From Anastrepha obliqua (lineage: Eukaryota > Arthropoda > Insecta > Diptera > Tephritidae): a stretch of DNA of 64,000 nucleotides. How positions within the stretch are numbered: position 1 is the first letter of the stretch; every line of letters begins with the position of its first letter. The stretch is taken from contig NC_072896.1 in assembly GCF_027943255.1 (NCBI RefSeq), positions 40,884,501-40,948,500 of the forward strand, given 5' to 3'. The position numbers and the translations under genes are program-made. Under the pieces are notes generated by a model. It was not told the DNA's origin. It searched no databases and worked only from the letters and a program-made list of their open reading frames with translations. Below, piece after piece: positions 11,691-21,829 of this stretch.

Positions 11691-13125
11691 GGCCCAAGCC
11701 CCCATAGGTACATAGCACCACCACTGCACTCACCGTCATAAACGCCCAGATAAACCGCGGGCATAACCAAAACCGCCCCTGCGAGAGGACTGTCCTAGTA
11801 GCGTTGGACCTGAAGAAGGCTTTCGACACAGTCAGCCATTCCACGCTACTAGATGACATTTATCAGTCGACACTCCCCCCAGGCTGAAGAAGTGGTCCGC
11901 CAACTATCTGAGCGGTCGTCACTCGTCAGTGATTTTTCGTGACCAACATTTAAACAGAGGAAGATTAGGCAAGGTGTTCCGCAGGGTGGTGTCCTCTCCC
12001 TCTTGCTGTTCAACTTCTATAACTCGAAACTCCCCCAGCCACCAGAAGGAGTCTCGCTGGCCTCATACGCTGACGACTGCACGATAATGGCCTCGGGCAA
12101 TGACATCAATACCCTGTGCTCCAAAGTGAACAACTACCTCACCGACCTTTCTCGCTTTTTCACTGCGAGGAATCTCCAACTTTCCCCCACTAAGTCCACG
12201 GCGACCCTCTTTACCACCTGGACAAAGGAGATCAAATTCCCTCTCAAGGTAAAAGTTGATGACACACCAATTCCACCTGTAAATAATCCCAAAATTGTTT
12301 GTGTAACCTTCGACAGTTTGCTCTCCTTCTCTGCGCACACAACCGCAATTGTCACTAAAGTCCGAAATCGCAACAAGGTCCTTAAATCGCTTGCCGGCAG
12401 TACTTGGGGCAAAGACAAAGAATTGTTGCTATCAACATTTATGGCAATTGGCCGGCCGGTTCTAAACTATGCTGCGCCAGTACTACAGACAGCGATGGGC
12501 AGCCTTCTGATGTCCCCAATACAACACTTTCACAACGAGGGCAAAATGCTACTTGTTGAGGAGCATAACAAACTGCTCATCAAGCAGTTCCTGTTAGGGT
12601 GCTATCGGAGGATTCACCCTTGCAGACACCTGTTTGAGCCAGAGCCGACTCCCGGGCACGTCAGGAGACACCTACTATACTACGCTGACGAGATCCAAAA
12701 CAAACATACACCTACTAGACCAGACAGTGTTTAGACAGACATTAAACGACATTCACCCTGAGACTTTTACCACCTTCATAAGCTCCCGTCCAGTGAATGC
12801 TGTAATCAGAGTCCAAACACCAACCATTGCTGATGAAGAGCTTCCAGCTTCCCCGTAAGACCCGCGTAACACTGGCACAATTACGTTCTGGATATTGTAG
12901 CAGCTAAAGCCTATCCAGAATTGACCCCGACATACCAAACTTATGTGCGGCACTAACCACTTTTTCACATGCCCTTTAAAACCCACTCATCTAACACCCC
13001 TCTCCCTCTGGACCCAACCTGTCGAAACAACAAGTTTCCTGAGCCTACCTTTAGATGAGCCTGACGAAGACGACCTATAATATACTCTGCACTGACAGGG
13101 CTTCTCTTACAATAACAATAACCAA
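11691..13125 (+). mobile_element. Jockey/CR1-like LINE (LINE-A), 5'-truncated copy
   Basis: It contains reverse transcriptase fingers and palm (LKKAFDTVSHSTLLDDI, KKWSANYLSGRHSSVIF), then a frameshift. The YADD-bearing frame follows at 12003-12734. The 3' region encodes the rest of the C-terminus with a damaged zinc-knuckle block, then CACTGACAGGGCTTCTCTTA and an (AATAAC)-type tail. A longer sister copy is at 25307-27310 on the minus strand, and a 3' fragment is at 19880-20033. Confidence 0.9.
12003..12734 (+). pseudogene. LINE-A reverse transcriptase, C-terminal part
   Basis: This 243-codon frame contains ASYADDCTIMASGND (YADD catalytic pair at about residues 23-26). TKSTATLFTTWTKEI and RNKVLKSLAGSTWGKDKELL (thumb) follow, with GRPVLNYAAPV after that. 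The N-terminal palm lies upstream in another frame, so the gene is frameshifted around 11965. Downstream of about residue 165 the frame still matches the family tail (EEHNKLLIKQFLLGCY). Confidence 0.85.
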
Positions 13126-13135
13126 TCTAATTCAC

Positions 13136-13212
13136 TAGACGCGGCCTCGGTAGTCTAGCGTAAGTGTACTAGCCTGCCATCCCAGAGGTTGTGGGTTCGA
13201 ATCCCACGTAAA
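13136..13212 (+). repeat. tRNA-like sequence, probable SINE head or tRNA pseudogene
   Basis: GTGGGTTCGAATCCCAC forms a perfect 5-bp T arm with a consensus B box. The A-box region TAGTCTAGCGT matches all but its last consensus base. The 5' GCGGCCT cannot pair with the 3' GTAAAGC as an acceptor stem, and the anticodon arm pairs poorly. I therefore reject a functional tRNA. A C/A-rich body follows to about 13345. Confidence 0.6.
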
Positions 13213-13361
13213 GCACGGTCCTCGCACTCCAAACTTACCTATTTTCCTAGTTTCTAAAAAAAACATAAACATCATGCACAATCGCCAAAAAAAGAATTCA
13301 TTCCTTAACCCCCAAAACCTTCCCATCCTTACTTCCGCCCAAGAAGTCAGCGTATTCCCAA

Positions 13362-13424
13362 AGGTTTAATAAAACTGCTTAAAAAAAATAAGGCTCATTA
13401 CTTTTCAATCAAACCCTGTGTATA
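13362..13424 (+). repeat. Solo mariner end, same family as 55984-56722
   Basis: GGTTTAATAAAACTGCTTAA followed by AAGGCTCATTACTTTTCAAT and CAAACCCTG is the reverse complement of the first ~60 bp of the element at 55984. Only this terminus remains here, ending at a TGTA. Confidence 0.75.
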
Positions 13425-14420
13425 TATAATACATAAAGAATTTGAAATTTGTACATGCAAGAGACTATGCAAAATATTTATGTGAGCCACTGTATGTACA
13501 TCAAACTGTAGATCCAGTCAAGTAATGATAATGTATGCTGGTAATATTGAATTGATACTCTGATACTGAACACAGGGCCGAAGAACCAATTTTTCACGTC
13601 TAGTTACAGGTAAACCTTATATTTATTTATTTGTTAAAAAAGTTTTATTTTTTATTTTGAGTAGCATTTTAAACGACTTATTTATGTAAAGTGTTTTTAT
13701 GAAAATAAACTACTTTCAATTATGTTTTCCACGAACCATAAATTATAAAAATTTGACCATTTTTATTTCTTCACCATAATATCGCATCCCGAAAAAATGG
13801 AGAAAACTGAGAATTGGTGAAATTTTTTATATTGAAAAAATTTACAAACATTTAAAATTTTTGTTTGTTTTTATGTAAATATGAAGTTACAGGTTACACA
13901 TGAAAATTTCCTTTATATCCCATTGGAGCATAGGGCCTTAATAAAGCATTTCCACCTGATCCTACTTTTGGCTAGAAATTTCACTCCGTTCTACGATTTC
14001 CCGCATCCATCGACTTCTTTTTGTAGCAATTTTCTCCATGCAGTCTTAGGTGGTTCCAATCAAGAGCTTGTCGACAGACTTCCGTTAAATTTTTTCGCAG
14101 TGTGTGGCCTATTCACTTCCACTTTCGTAAATTTAAATAACAATAATCATAATACAGACTTAACTTAAGTTAAGAAATGTCAATGCGTTGTTTTTGTATA
14201 TTTTATTACATCTGTTTAATATGATTTTAGCAGGTGTGCAACGGGCGTCATTAATAGAAAAAAATCGACAGGTAAATACTGTGTTTATGCATGCATTCTG
14301 CGTATCAAGAAGAAATATACCATAAGATTTATTATTATAATACAATGTATGCTCCCATATTTGTAAACAAAAATGATAGGTATTTATAATAAAAAATATG
14401 TATTGAAAAATTTTACGTGT
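13425..14420. other. AT-rich stretch, nothing recognised
   Basis: Short ORFs only. I see no family match. Confidence 0.4.
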
Positions 14421-14422
14421 AG

Positions 14423-14470
14423 GAATTAATGCAATTATGTACATTAGAATTAATGCAATTATGTACATTA
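14423..14470. repeat. 24-bp perfect tandem duplication
   Basis: GAATTAATGCAATTATGTAC plus ATTA occurs twice in a row with no spacer (14423-14446 and 14447-14470). Perfect identity suggests a recent slippage or unequal exchange. Confidence 0.9.
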
Positions 14471-14770
14471 GGGTAAGTCGCAAAACAAAAACAAAATTGT
14501 GGTATTATGAAATTTATTATATTTTAAAGCTTCCACCAAAATATTGGGATTTATGTGAACTGGACCGATTTGAAAATACCGAAAAAACAGAACCGATTAC
14601 TTTGTAGGGAGAATGATGATGTATATATGTATAAGTATGTATATGGTTATGAGTATGACTTCAAACTTATATCCCAAAAAAAGAAAAAGAAAGCTCGATC
14701 AATTTTGGTTATTTCTTCTAATGTCGATGTTGAAATAATATGATTTTTATATTCCCTAACATAAATCCAG

Positions 14771-14853
14771 GCGGCCGCCGTAGCCGAATGGGTTTGTGCG
14801 TGAGTACCATTCGGAATTCAGAGAGAGAACGTTGGTTCGAATCCCGGTGAAAG
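14771..14853 (+). repeat. SINE-1 tRNA-like head only
   Basis: GGCCGCCGTAGCCGAATGGG through GGTTCGAATCCCGGTGAAAG matches the SINE-1 head with both Pol III boxes intact. The body is absent, and sequence diverges immediately after the head. Confidence 0.8.
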
Positions 14854-14859
14854 GTTTAT

Positions 14860-15535
14860 AAAGGGGGGGATAATGAAGTTGCCTTCTAAATGGCAAGAAG
14901 TTTGCGAACAAAACGTGGTATATTTGACTTGAACTGGATAATTCTAAGTACGTTAAATAAAGCGTCAAATTTCGATCACAAATACGACATTTCTTTTTCC
15001 CCAACCCTATACAGGTATGAAGATATTTTTATTACGACCCTATATGGGTAAACTGAGTTTCTAAGATGATTAATTTTCTTAAATGTACAGGGTTCATAAC
15101 TTTAAAGTAAAGTCATTTGAGCAAATAAGCAGTCCGATTTTCTTTTCATTAAAAGAAATCAACTTTCACAACACGTTATCGAAAGATCTCTGCTAGGAGG
15201 TTTGATAGCATATAATGTCTTTCTTTCTTTTTTCATTCATCAATTCACTGATGTTGATGATTCGAGGCCCTGTTTAGGTGGTTAATCGATCGAAAGTGAC
15301 AATGGACCTACTTTCTTAAATGTATCTTTAATATCAAAAATGTCAATTCGATGAAACCAAAATTGCAAATTTTAAATTGTTTGATCGATACTTTCCGAGA
15401 TGCTTTCCGAAAATAATGGATTTCTTTTGCCCAAACTAATATTTGACACTTGTGAACTAGACAGCTGCAGTGTTTTTTTTTTTGTCGGAACAAACTAGCA
15501 AGTACACCACTCAAACAACATTAAGTCCATTGCAC
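14860..15535. other. AT-rich intergenic DNA
   Basis: Nothing supported is visible apart from a T10 run near 15474. Confidence 0.4.
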
Positions 15536-15539
15536 TGCT

Positions 15540-15870
15540 CTCGGGTCCCATTTTTAATTTTTCTTTAAATCTGCCCAACCTCCGAAGAAATCTGCGAAGG
15601 CCAGGCAGACGTACAGAAAGTGGTCCGCCGTCTCATCCCCTTCTTCACATGCTGGGCACTCGTCTGAGATGTCTACCTTCTTAATGATAGGAGGATCTGC
15701 GACAGTCGGTCGGACATGACAGGTAACATCAGTTTAGTTCATCTGCAGCGTCTCTCAGCCTGCCAAGCTCGCATGTGGCTTGAGGTAACTCGTTTGTTAA
15801 TCGTGGCTTTGATAGCTGCAGAAGTGAGTTGCAGAACGGGGTCCGGGCCAAAGAAGTTGGTCTCAGAGCT
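15540..15870 (-). pseudogene. LINE C-terminal (zinc knuckle) fragment
   Basis: Minus-strand frames give INKRVTSSHMRAWQAERRCR and, in another frame, CPACEEGDETADHFLYVCLA. The latter corresponds to the C-terminal CxxCxxxxETxxHxxxxC block of RNase H-bearing LINEs. The frames are interrupted by indels, and no reverse transcriptase is present. Confidence 0.65.
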
Positions 15871-16470
15871 CATCCTATATCATAGAAAAAAGCGATGTAG
15901 TATATAATATCATTTCGGTACATTTCCTCAATTTCACCAATAAAATAAAAAATAAGTATATATTTATAACAGAATATGAACTCTTTTGGATGGGAAAACA
16001 CATACATATACAACATTGTAATCAGCTCTTTTTATTGTCTTTTATCTGGAACTGTCAAATGCATAATTGTATACGCAAACGTTTTTTAGCATTTATTAGT
16101 TTATAACATATGTATATGCACATTATTTAAGGCATTTAAATAAGCGGACTTAGTTCGCGCATACATACTCGTACGATTGTGTGTTCCTTTGCATATTTGA
16201 AAATTAAATAATCTGAGATTATCTCTTTATAGGATTTTATTATTAACCATTTTTATTAGAAAGGTTGGTTAGATAAGAGTTTCCAATATAAATTGGGTGT
16301 TATTTTAAGAGCTGGAGAACTAAATATGATAATAATGACGGAAATATTGTTGGAATGAGATTGTAATCCGCCGGACTAATACTTTTTTTTATAGTATTAG
16401 ACAAGCGAAAATATACACCGGTACCCAGGTCACCGGGTATTCGATGGCAAAATTCTTCCCGCTCATTTCA
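15871..16470. other. AT-rich stretch with a short hairpin
   Basis: CTAATACT and AGTATTAG around 16376-16401 can pair across a T-rich loop. I see nothing else. Confidence 0.35.
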
Positions 16471-16474
16471 CCCC

Positions 16475-16499
16475 TTAACGGTCTGATATTGGTCACACC
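16475..16499 (+). promoter_or_regulatory. Candidate core promoter motif 1 (GGTCACAC)
   Basis: TTGGTCACACC matches the fly core-promoter motif 1 consensus (YGGTCACACTR) except at the position after ACAC. The surrounding 25 bp recur with one mismatch at 60238-60262. An ATG-initiated 33-codon ORF (16604-16705, starting MVFEAEISSEPLN) lies about 100 bp downstream. It has a CNLCNICKKC stretch in the same frame upstream of its ATG. No transcript evidence exists here. Confidence 0.35.
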
Positions 16500-16603
16500 T
16501 CGAAATTCTGTACATAGTGAAAGTGACTAGCGTTATCAACATTTACTGTAATTTGTGCAATATTTGTAAAAAATGTAAAGCATATGATACTGAAAATGGT
16601 GAA

Positions 16604-16705
16604 ATGGTTTTCGAAGCAGAGATTTCGTCGGAACCATTGAATGAGAACTCAAATGGCATGGCAGGCGAAAGCCGAAGAATGCAAATATTAGATGCATTGA
16701 TTTGA
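16604..16705 (+). CDS. Candidate small ORF, unrecognised
   Basis: This 33-codon ORF lies downstream of the motif-1-like element. The frame is open upstream to about 16517 without an ATG, and that extension includes CNLCNICKKC. The composition (acidic, Ser/Asn/Glu-rich, ending RRMQILDALI) is more protein-like than its surroundings. I do not recognise it, and it may be an exon fragment or chance. Confidence 0.2.
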   Translation: MVFEAEISSEPLNENSNGMAGESRRMQILDALI

Positions 16706-17345
16706 AATAAAATATGTCATATTCAGTTTTTCAATTTCCCTTTTTTTAAATTTTATTTGCATTTCAGTTTTTCTTGTCGTTTACTAACTTAATATATTGT
16801 AACATTTACAAATTACATATAAAAAGTAACAATGTGATGATTGGCCACATATGGTAAATATTTTGGTTTACCTTACAAGTTGTTGCACGTAGTATGTATA
16901 TGCGTATGTAATATATTGCATAATTATTTTTTTGGTTTAAAAACGTGGTTTTGGTGATTTTTTTAACCACCATGCTCATAATGCAAAACAAGGCCTCTTC
17001 TTTTCGACAAGCGTTAGCAAGTGGTGAATACATGAAGCAACTAGTATAAATAAGCATTTCTCGGCAGCGCTGGAATAGAGCTGCCCAAAGTTACATTTGT
17101 TTGTAAAATACTGAGTTATACCAGTTTTACGAGGTATAGTTATATACTCGCTAACGGAAAGTCTTGCCCACAGCGTGGGACAATTGCGTAGGAGGTGATA
17201 TTTGGTTTCTCTATCTTAATGATTTTTATAGATTAGATGCATTCTTATTAGACAATGCCCTATTTAATATCCGCTGACAATGGTTATAGTAGATGAAGTT
17301 ATTATTTATTTATTGTTCGAAAATGACATATAAACAAAAATACTT
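16706..17345. other. AT-rich intergenic DNA
   Basis: I find no supported feature. Confidence 0.4.
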
Positions 17346-17349
17346 CAGA

Positions 17350-17607
17350 TAGCGCCGGCCACAGGCTGCCTACGCTGGAAGGTGTTCTACGCGGAAATGC
17401 CGTGGACGATGCAAAAAACAAGCTAGATGTCAAAGTTGCGCAACCTAAATTACTCGGCGGATATTTATTGTCCGAACTTGTTTTAAGAGTCGGAAAGGTG
17501 TTGCACTCTTTTCACGATAACGTTTTCTTCACGGCTATATCTGACACTACCTTCACTGACCCAATTAACAACTGGCAAATGATACATTCTGGAGGCACCA
17601 ATTTTAT
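17350..17607 (+). pseudogene. Unrecognised exon-like ORF cut by a mariner
   Basis: A continuous frame follows a good splice-acceptor-like TACTTCAG. It reads SAGHRLPTLEGVLRGNAVDD, then PKLLGGYLLSELVLRVGK and ISDTTFTDPINNWQMIHSGG. GC content and texture are higher than the surroundings. The frame stops where the mariner at 17609 inserted at a TA. No ATG and no family match are evident. It may be an exon of a host gene, a retrocopy or part of an unfamiliar transposon. Confidence 0.35.
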
Positions 17608-17608
17608 A

Positions 17609-18512
17609 CTACTGTGGGCAAAAAGTAAGGTGAATTTATTTGTCAAACTTCGCGGGATTAAAATTTCGCTCTAGTTATTTTTTTCGTGAGTTGGCAGCAC
17701 TGTTAATAACATCTGGGCCAACTTTCATGTGAATGTCATTATCAGTAATATATTTACGCTTGTGTTTACCAAACGACCAAGAGTGCATTTTTCGATTTTT
17801 ACAATGTCTGATTTGATTGAACAGAGAAGTGCCATCAAATTTTGTTTGCGGAATGAGATGAGACTTGGATTTATGCTTACGACCCTGAAACAACCGACCA
17901 ATCAAGCGAATATCGTGCTAAAGGCGAGGCCAGACCGAAAAGAGCACGTCAAAGTCGTTCAAAAATAAAGGTCATGATGACAGTTTTTTTCGATTTTCGT
18001 GGTGTGGTGCACTGTGAATTCCTTCCACCTGGCCAAACTGTTAATAAGGAATATTATTTGAGCGTTATGCGTCGTTTACGTGGAGCAATTCGTCTAAAAG
18101 GACCAGAATTATGGGCCAACAACTCTTGGTTTTTGCATCACGATAATGCACCGTCTCACACTGCACTCGTTCTTCGTGACCATTTCGCCAAAAATTCCAC
18201 GCATATCGTTCCGCAACCACCGTATTCGCCTGACTTGGTTCCATGTGACTTCTGGCTATTCCCAAAACTCAAGAGACCACTCCGGGGAACGCGTTTCGAG
18301 TCGATTGAGGAGATAAAAGCTGAATCGAAGAAGGTGCTGATGGCTATACCGGAAATGGACTATTTGGCATGTTTCGGAGATTGGAAAAATCGTTGGTATA
18401 AGTGTATTTCATCGAGAGGGGATTATTTTGAAGGGGATGAAATTGATTTACAAGAATAAATAAAGATCTTTCATTTTACAACCAAATTCACCTTACTTTT
18501 CGCCCACAGTAG
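17609..18512 (+). mobile_element. Internally deleted mariner, second lineage
   Basis: TA flanks both ends (17607-17608 and 18513-18514). The inverted ends read CTACTGTGGGCAAAAAGTAA and, reverse-complemented, CTACTGTGGGCGAAAAGTAA, then GGTGAATT in both. The N-terminus MSDLIEQRSAIKFCLRNE (from 17803) joins directly to the first catalytic block DETWIYAYDPETTDQ in another frame. The rest follows: GVVHCEFLPPGQTVN, FLHHDNAPSHTAL (second Asp) and PYSPDLVPCDFWLFPKLKRP (third Asp). The helix-turn-helix DNA-binding domain is mostly deleted, so it is non-autonomous. Confidence 0.9.
17974..18459 (+). pseudogene. Mariner transposase catalytic half
   Basis: This 161-codon frame opens MMTVFFDFRGVVH and ends GDYFEGDEIDLQE, the normal C-terminus of this lineage. 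It holds the second and third catalytic Asp blocks, HDNAPSH and PDLVPCD. The first Asp block lies upstream, in frame when read from 17851. The translation lacks most of the DNA-binding region because of the internal deletion of the element. Confidence 0.85.
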
Positions 18513-18514
18513 TA

Positions 18515-18935
18515 TGTAACATAAATTTTAATAACGTGTTGCATATGTATTTGTATCCAGGCGAAATACCAAGAGTCATATAATACTCACAAAGCCGATA
18601 ATAGGAAGTTCTAGGATTAATATGCATAAACTTCAAATATTTCCAATATAAAAAGTGGCAGCGTCATTAACAGTGTAGTAAAAAATTAAATCGATGTGAA
18701 CAAACGTAATGTTGGGTTAAATCGCTTTTCAGCAACTTTAAATAGCGTTGTAAATTTAAGTCTATGTCAAAAAAAATGGCCATATATTACAATTTCATTG
18801 CTTTCAGGTGCTTTTAGATGCAGCTCCCTGATAGTCCCTTCTCCACGAAATTGAATTGAGAGCAAACTTATGTACATATAATACATTTTAAATAGGAACT
18901 ATGTTCTGATCTCTGCATTTATATTTACATATATA
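18515..18935. other. AT-rich stretch, nothing recognised
   Basis: Nothing supported between the two mariners. Confidence 0.4.
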
Positions 18936-18937
18936 CG

Positions 18938-19530
18938 AGGTTAGTTCAAAAATAAGGTGAATTTCCAAATTTCGCATGCAACGTACATTCCGTTTCGATT
19001 ATAATTTTTTTATGTTTAGATTGCTTGTGAGAGACATAAATAAGGCAAGTGTTTTACGTGTTCGGCGATTTTCTGCTATCGACTCTTGGCCCTCCTGGAC
19101 TCTTCCATTGGGACAATTGGGCTTTGGTTTCGATGTCATAACTAATCAAAAATCCCTGAACGACGTTGTTTTTGGTAAAAAATCAGCAATTTTGGAACGA
19201 ACTTCGCTGCCACACGCTTCATGCACAAAATTTCCGAAAAGATATCATGGCATGAGCCAACCGATATGTCGACTTCTCTAATTGTGATTCGACGATTCTC
19301 CATAACAATTTTCTTCACTTTCTCAACATTTTCATCTGTTGTTGATGTTCTTGGGTGCCCAGAGCGAGCGTCGTCATTCACATCTTCTGGACCTTCTAGC
19401 TTGTACCACTTGTAAACATTTCTTTTTGGACTCAGAGTACTCTCACCGATAGCAGTACTTTTCGAAAGCAGAAAATGGCAAAACACTTGTCTTATTTATG
19501 CCTCTCACAAACAAACTAAACATGCTATAT
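18938..19530 (-). mobile_element. Mariner remnant with inverted internal repeat
   Basis: The minus frame at 19142-19486 reads VYKWYKLEGPEDVNDDARSG, then TSTTDENVEKVKKIVMENRR and MKRVAAKFVPKLL, the N-terminal to linker region of a mariner. The catalytic domain is absent. About 60 bp at 19012-19075 (TGTGAGAGACATAAATAAGG then CAAGTGTTTT) is repeated inverted at 19462-19525, so the N-terminal coding end faces a copy of itself. The left end GGTTAGTTCAAAAATAAGGT resembles a mariner terminus. Confidence 0.75.
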
Positions 19531-19875
19531 TGCTAAACATATTGCTAACAGAGTATGTTATCTTCGGGACGAGTTACCAACATAATAAAATAATAATCGA
19601 AAGTCGAATGTACGTAGCCCGCGAAATTTGAAAATTTACCATATTTTTTGTGAAATCCGTACAACTTATTCTTGCTTCTCATGGCCTCATTTTGGTTAAA
19701 GCTCAGCGCAACTAAACCGAGATACTGTATTTTTGTTGCCTGAAATTGGAAAAACTTTGGTTTTGCCCGCAAACTCGGCATTACCGAGTTGCTAATTTTG
19801 TTAGTGGCGCCAATTGGTAGCAATGGATTTGACGCCGCTACATTATGCTAAACATATGTATGTTTGTATGATATG
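19531..19875. other. Intergenic DNA, nothing recognised
   Basis: A 92-codon minus-strand ORF at 19545-19823 has no recognisable similarity. Confidence 0.35.
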
Positions 19876-19879
19876 TCCG

Positions 19880-20033
19880 GCATGTGAAGGCACCCCGCAC
19901 GACACTAACCACCTTTTCACACGCCTCATCCTGTCGAAACAGCAAGTTCCCTGGGCTTAACGTTAGATGAGCTAGACGGAGACGACCGGTAATTTACACT
20001 ACACTGACAGGGTAAAGTAATAGTGCTACAACA
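19880..20033 (+). mobile_element. LINE-A 3' fragment with (CAA)n tail
   Basis: GGCACCCCGCACGACACTAA through CACTGACAGGGTAAAGTAAT matches the 3' end of the LINEs at 11691 and 25307. It then ends TGCTACAACAACAACAA. It is a severely 5'-truncated insertion, the usual outcome of target-primed reverse transcription. Confidence 0.85.
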
Positions 20034-20039
20034 ACAACA

Positions 20040-21480
20040 ATCCCGCTACATTCTTTTAGTAGGTAGCCAAGTAATGGTTCAGGTCCTTAATGTGAATATC
20101 GGTCGATTTATTTGTTACGGAAAATTAGGTAGTGTGTATATATTCGAACTACTACGAAGCCAGCCAAGGTAGCTTCAGCAATGAATTCCATATACAATAG
20201 TAAAGTTTACCCTGTTTAGTGAAGCCAAAAAAAGAATTGTAGAAACTTGTATTTTGACTAGTCTAAAGCACTTAGGTGTACATTGTACATACATATGCAT
20301 GTATAAAACAGTGTGTTTTTTCACCGGTCTTCATTAACTGAAACTATATTTTGTTTTCTAAAACGGTGAACTTTGTTCAGATTTAAAGTTTAACTACACT
20401 TTTTGCCAACTATTAAGTATTGTATATATGTATGTACATTCATATATGCATGCTTATCCGTATGTATGTATGCATGTAAAGTAATTAAATGAACTATTAG
20501 TTCAGTTGCCGGGAATGAGTGGAATAACACCGCACGCTTTGAAAAAAAAGTATAGGGGGGTAGGGGGGTGTATCAAAGTCATAAAATTGAAAATCGCACC
20601 TTCCGGAGATTTATAGTTTTTTAACAATTTGCTATTAAGGTTGTGTAATTTAGTGAAAAGTTAGTGCTGGCACACACGTGAAAAGAACAAAGTTCGTATA
20701 CAGGTACTTTTAATTTTTTTGATTTAAAAAAAAGGGTTATAAGGGTTACATTCTAAAAGTGAAAACCTCACCATTAGGAGGTATAGTTTTTAAGTTATTT
20801 GATTTCAAAATTTGTAAAATTGAACAACAATTCTCCTATATTGTTTATTTCAACAAGCTGAAGTGCTGCCATCTTAAAAATAAACAATATAAAACACTTT
20901 AGAAGATAAGAAATTTTATGATTTATTTCTATATTATATTGGCCTATGCACATATATATTATAGATATCGCGCGATTTTTTTCCAAATTTTCACTATATG
21001 ATTATTTAAAAAAAATCGTTGCAGTCGAAAATTTGGAATAAAAAATCACGCGATTTTCACTATATTATTAATATTTGATACATATATGTATATATATACA
21101 TATATTTTTTTTTTAATAAGTAGCGCCGTAAGCGAAAATCCCCTCATTATTCTAAAGAGTGTGTGGAAATTATGTTCCTATGTTTTCATTCGCATTCACA
21201 TTGTTTTCTTTGCTTCTTGTAGTACTCCATTTCAGCCATGCTTTTTATTTATTGTTAATTTGACTGGCATATCTGCAGTTTGAAACTTAAAAATGCAATT
21301 TAAATTATATATTAATTTACGCTATATAAAAACAAAAAAAATTTAGAAACGTGTTTGTTGTAATAATGATTAAAATAAATGTGACAAGTTCACTTATTAT
21401 ATTAAAATTCGGTGAAGGTAAAATACAAATTTTACAAACAAATAACTTAAAAATTATTAATAACTGAATAGTGTTGGTGC
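20040..21480. other. AT-rich DNA with CATA tracts and one inverted repeat
   Basis: Simple CATA/TA tracts occur around 20285-20300 and 20420-20480. A G-rich purine run lies near 20555. An imperfect inverted repeat at 20968-21050 pairs CGATTTTTTTCCAAATTTTC with GAAAATTTGGAATAAAAAAT. No gene is supported. Confidence 0.45.
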
Positions 21481-21505
21481 TAGTTTTAGCAAAATAAGTA
21501 CTAAA

Positions 21506-21826
21506 TCAATATCTCCTGTGAGTTTCATTGGAAAATTCGTAATATTTCTCACAAAACGAACAAGGATACCTAGCCAATTTTACAGAGTCGTTGACTAGCA
21601 GGGTGAGTCCGCAGTATCTTTGATGCTTTGAATGCTTGCCGTTTGGGCGCTTGAAGAAGTAAGCCTCATCAATCCTACCAGGTTACGCTCTGTGCACAGT
21701 ACAAACTTTTGCGTAGAACTCCTTTCCACGTAGGGGTCTTCGCCCGCGTTTCAATAACGTACCGTCATAAATTAAAACGTCATTTGTACGTGTGTAGTAT
21801 GGAGGCGCTTTAACCTCGATCTCCAT
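21506..21826 (-). pseudogene. Unrecognised ORF with a single in-frame stop
   Basis: A 106-codon frame starts MEIEVKAPPYYTRTNDVLIY and ends EKYYEFSNETHRRY. A single TAA (21683-21685) interrupts it after about 47 codons. The second half includes PCSFCEKYYEFSNETHRRY, a CxxC followed by a His, a weak zinc-finger-like pattern. Local GC is higher than the flanks. I do not recognise the family. It could be a decayed host gene, a transposon domain or an exon of a larger gene. Confidence 0.35.
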
Positions 21827-21829
21827 CAC

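Noticed and set aside
13136..13212. Functional tRNA gene
   Set aside because: The T arm is good, but the acceptor stem does not pair and the anticodon arm is poor. It fits a SINE head or tRNA pseudogene better.
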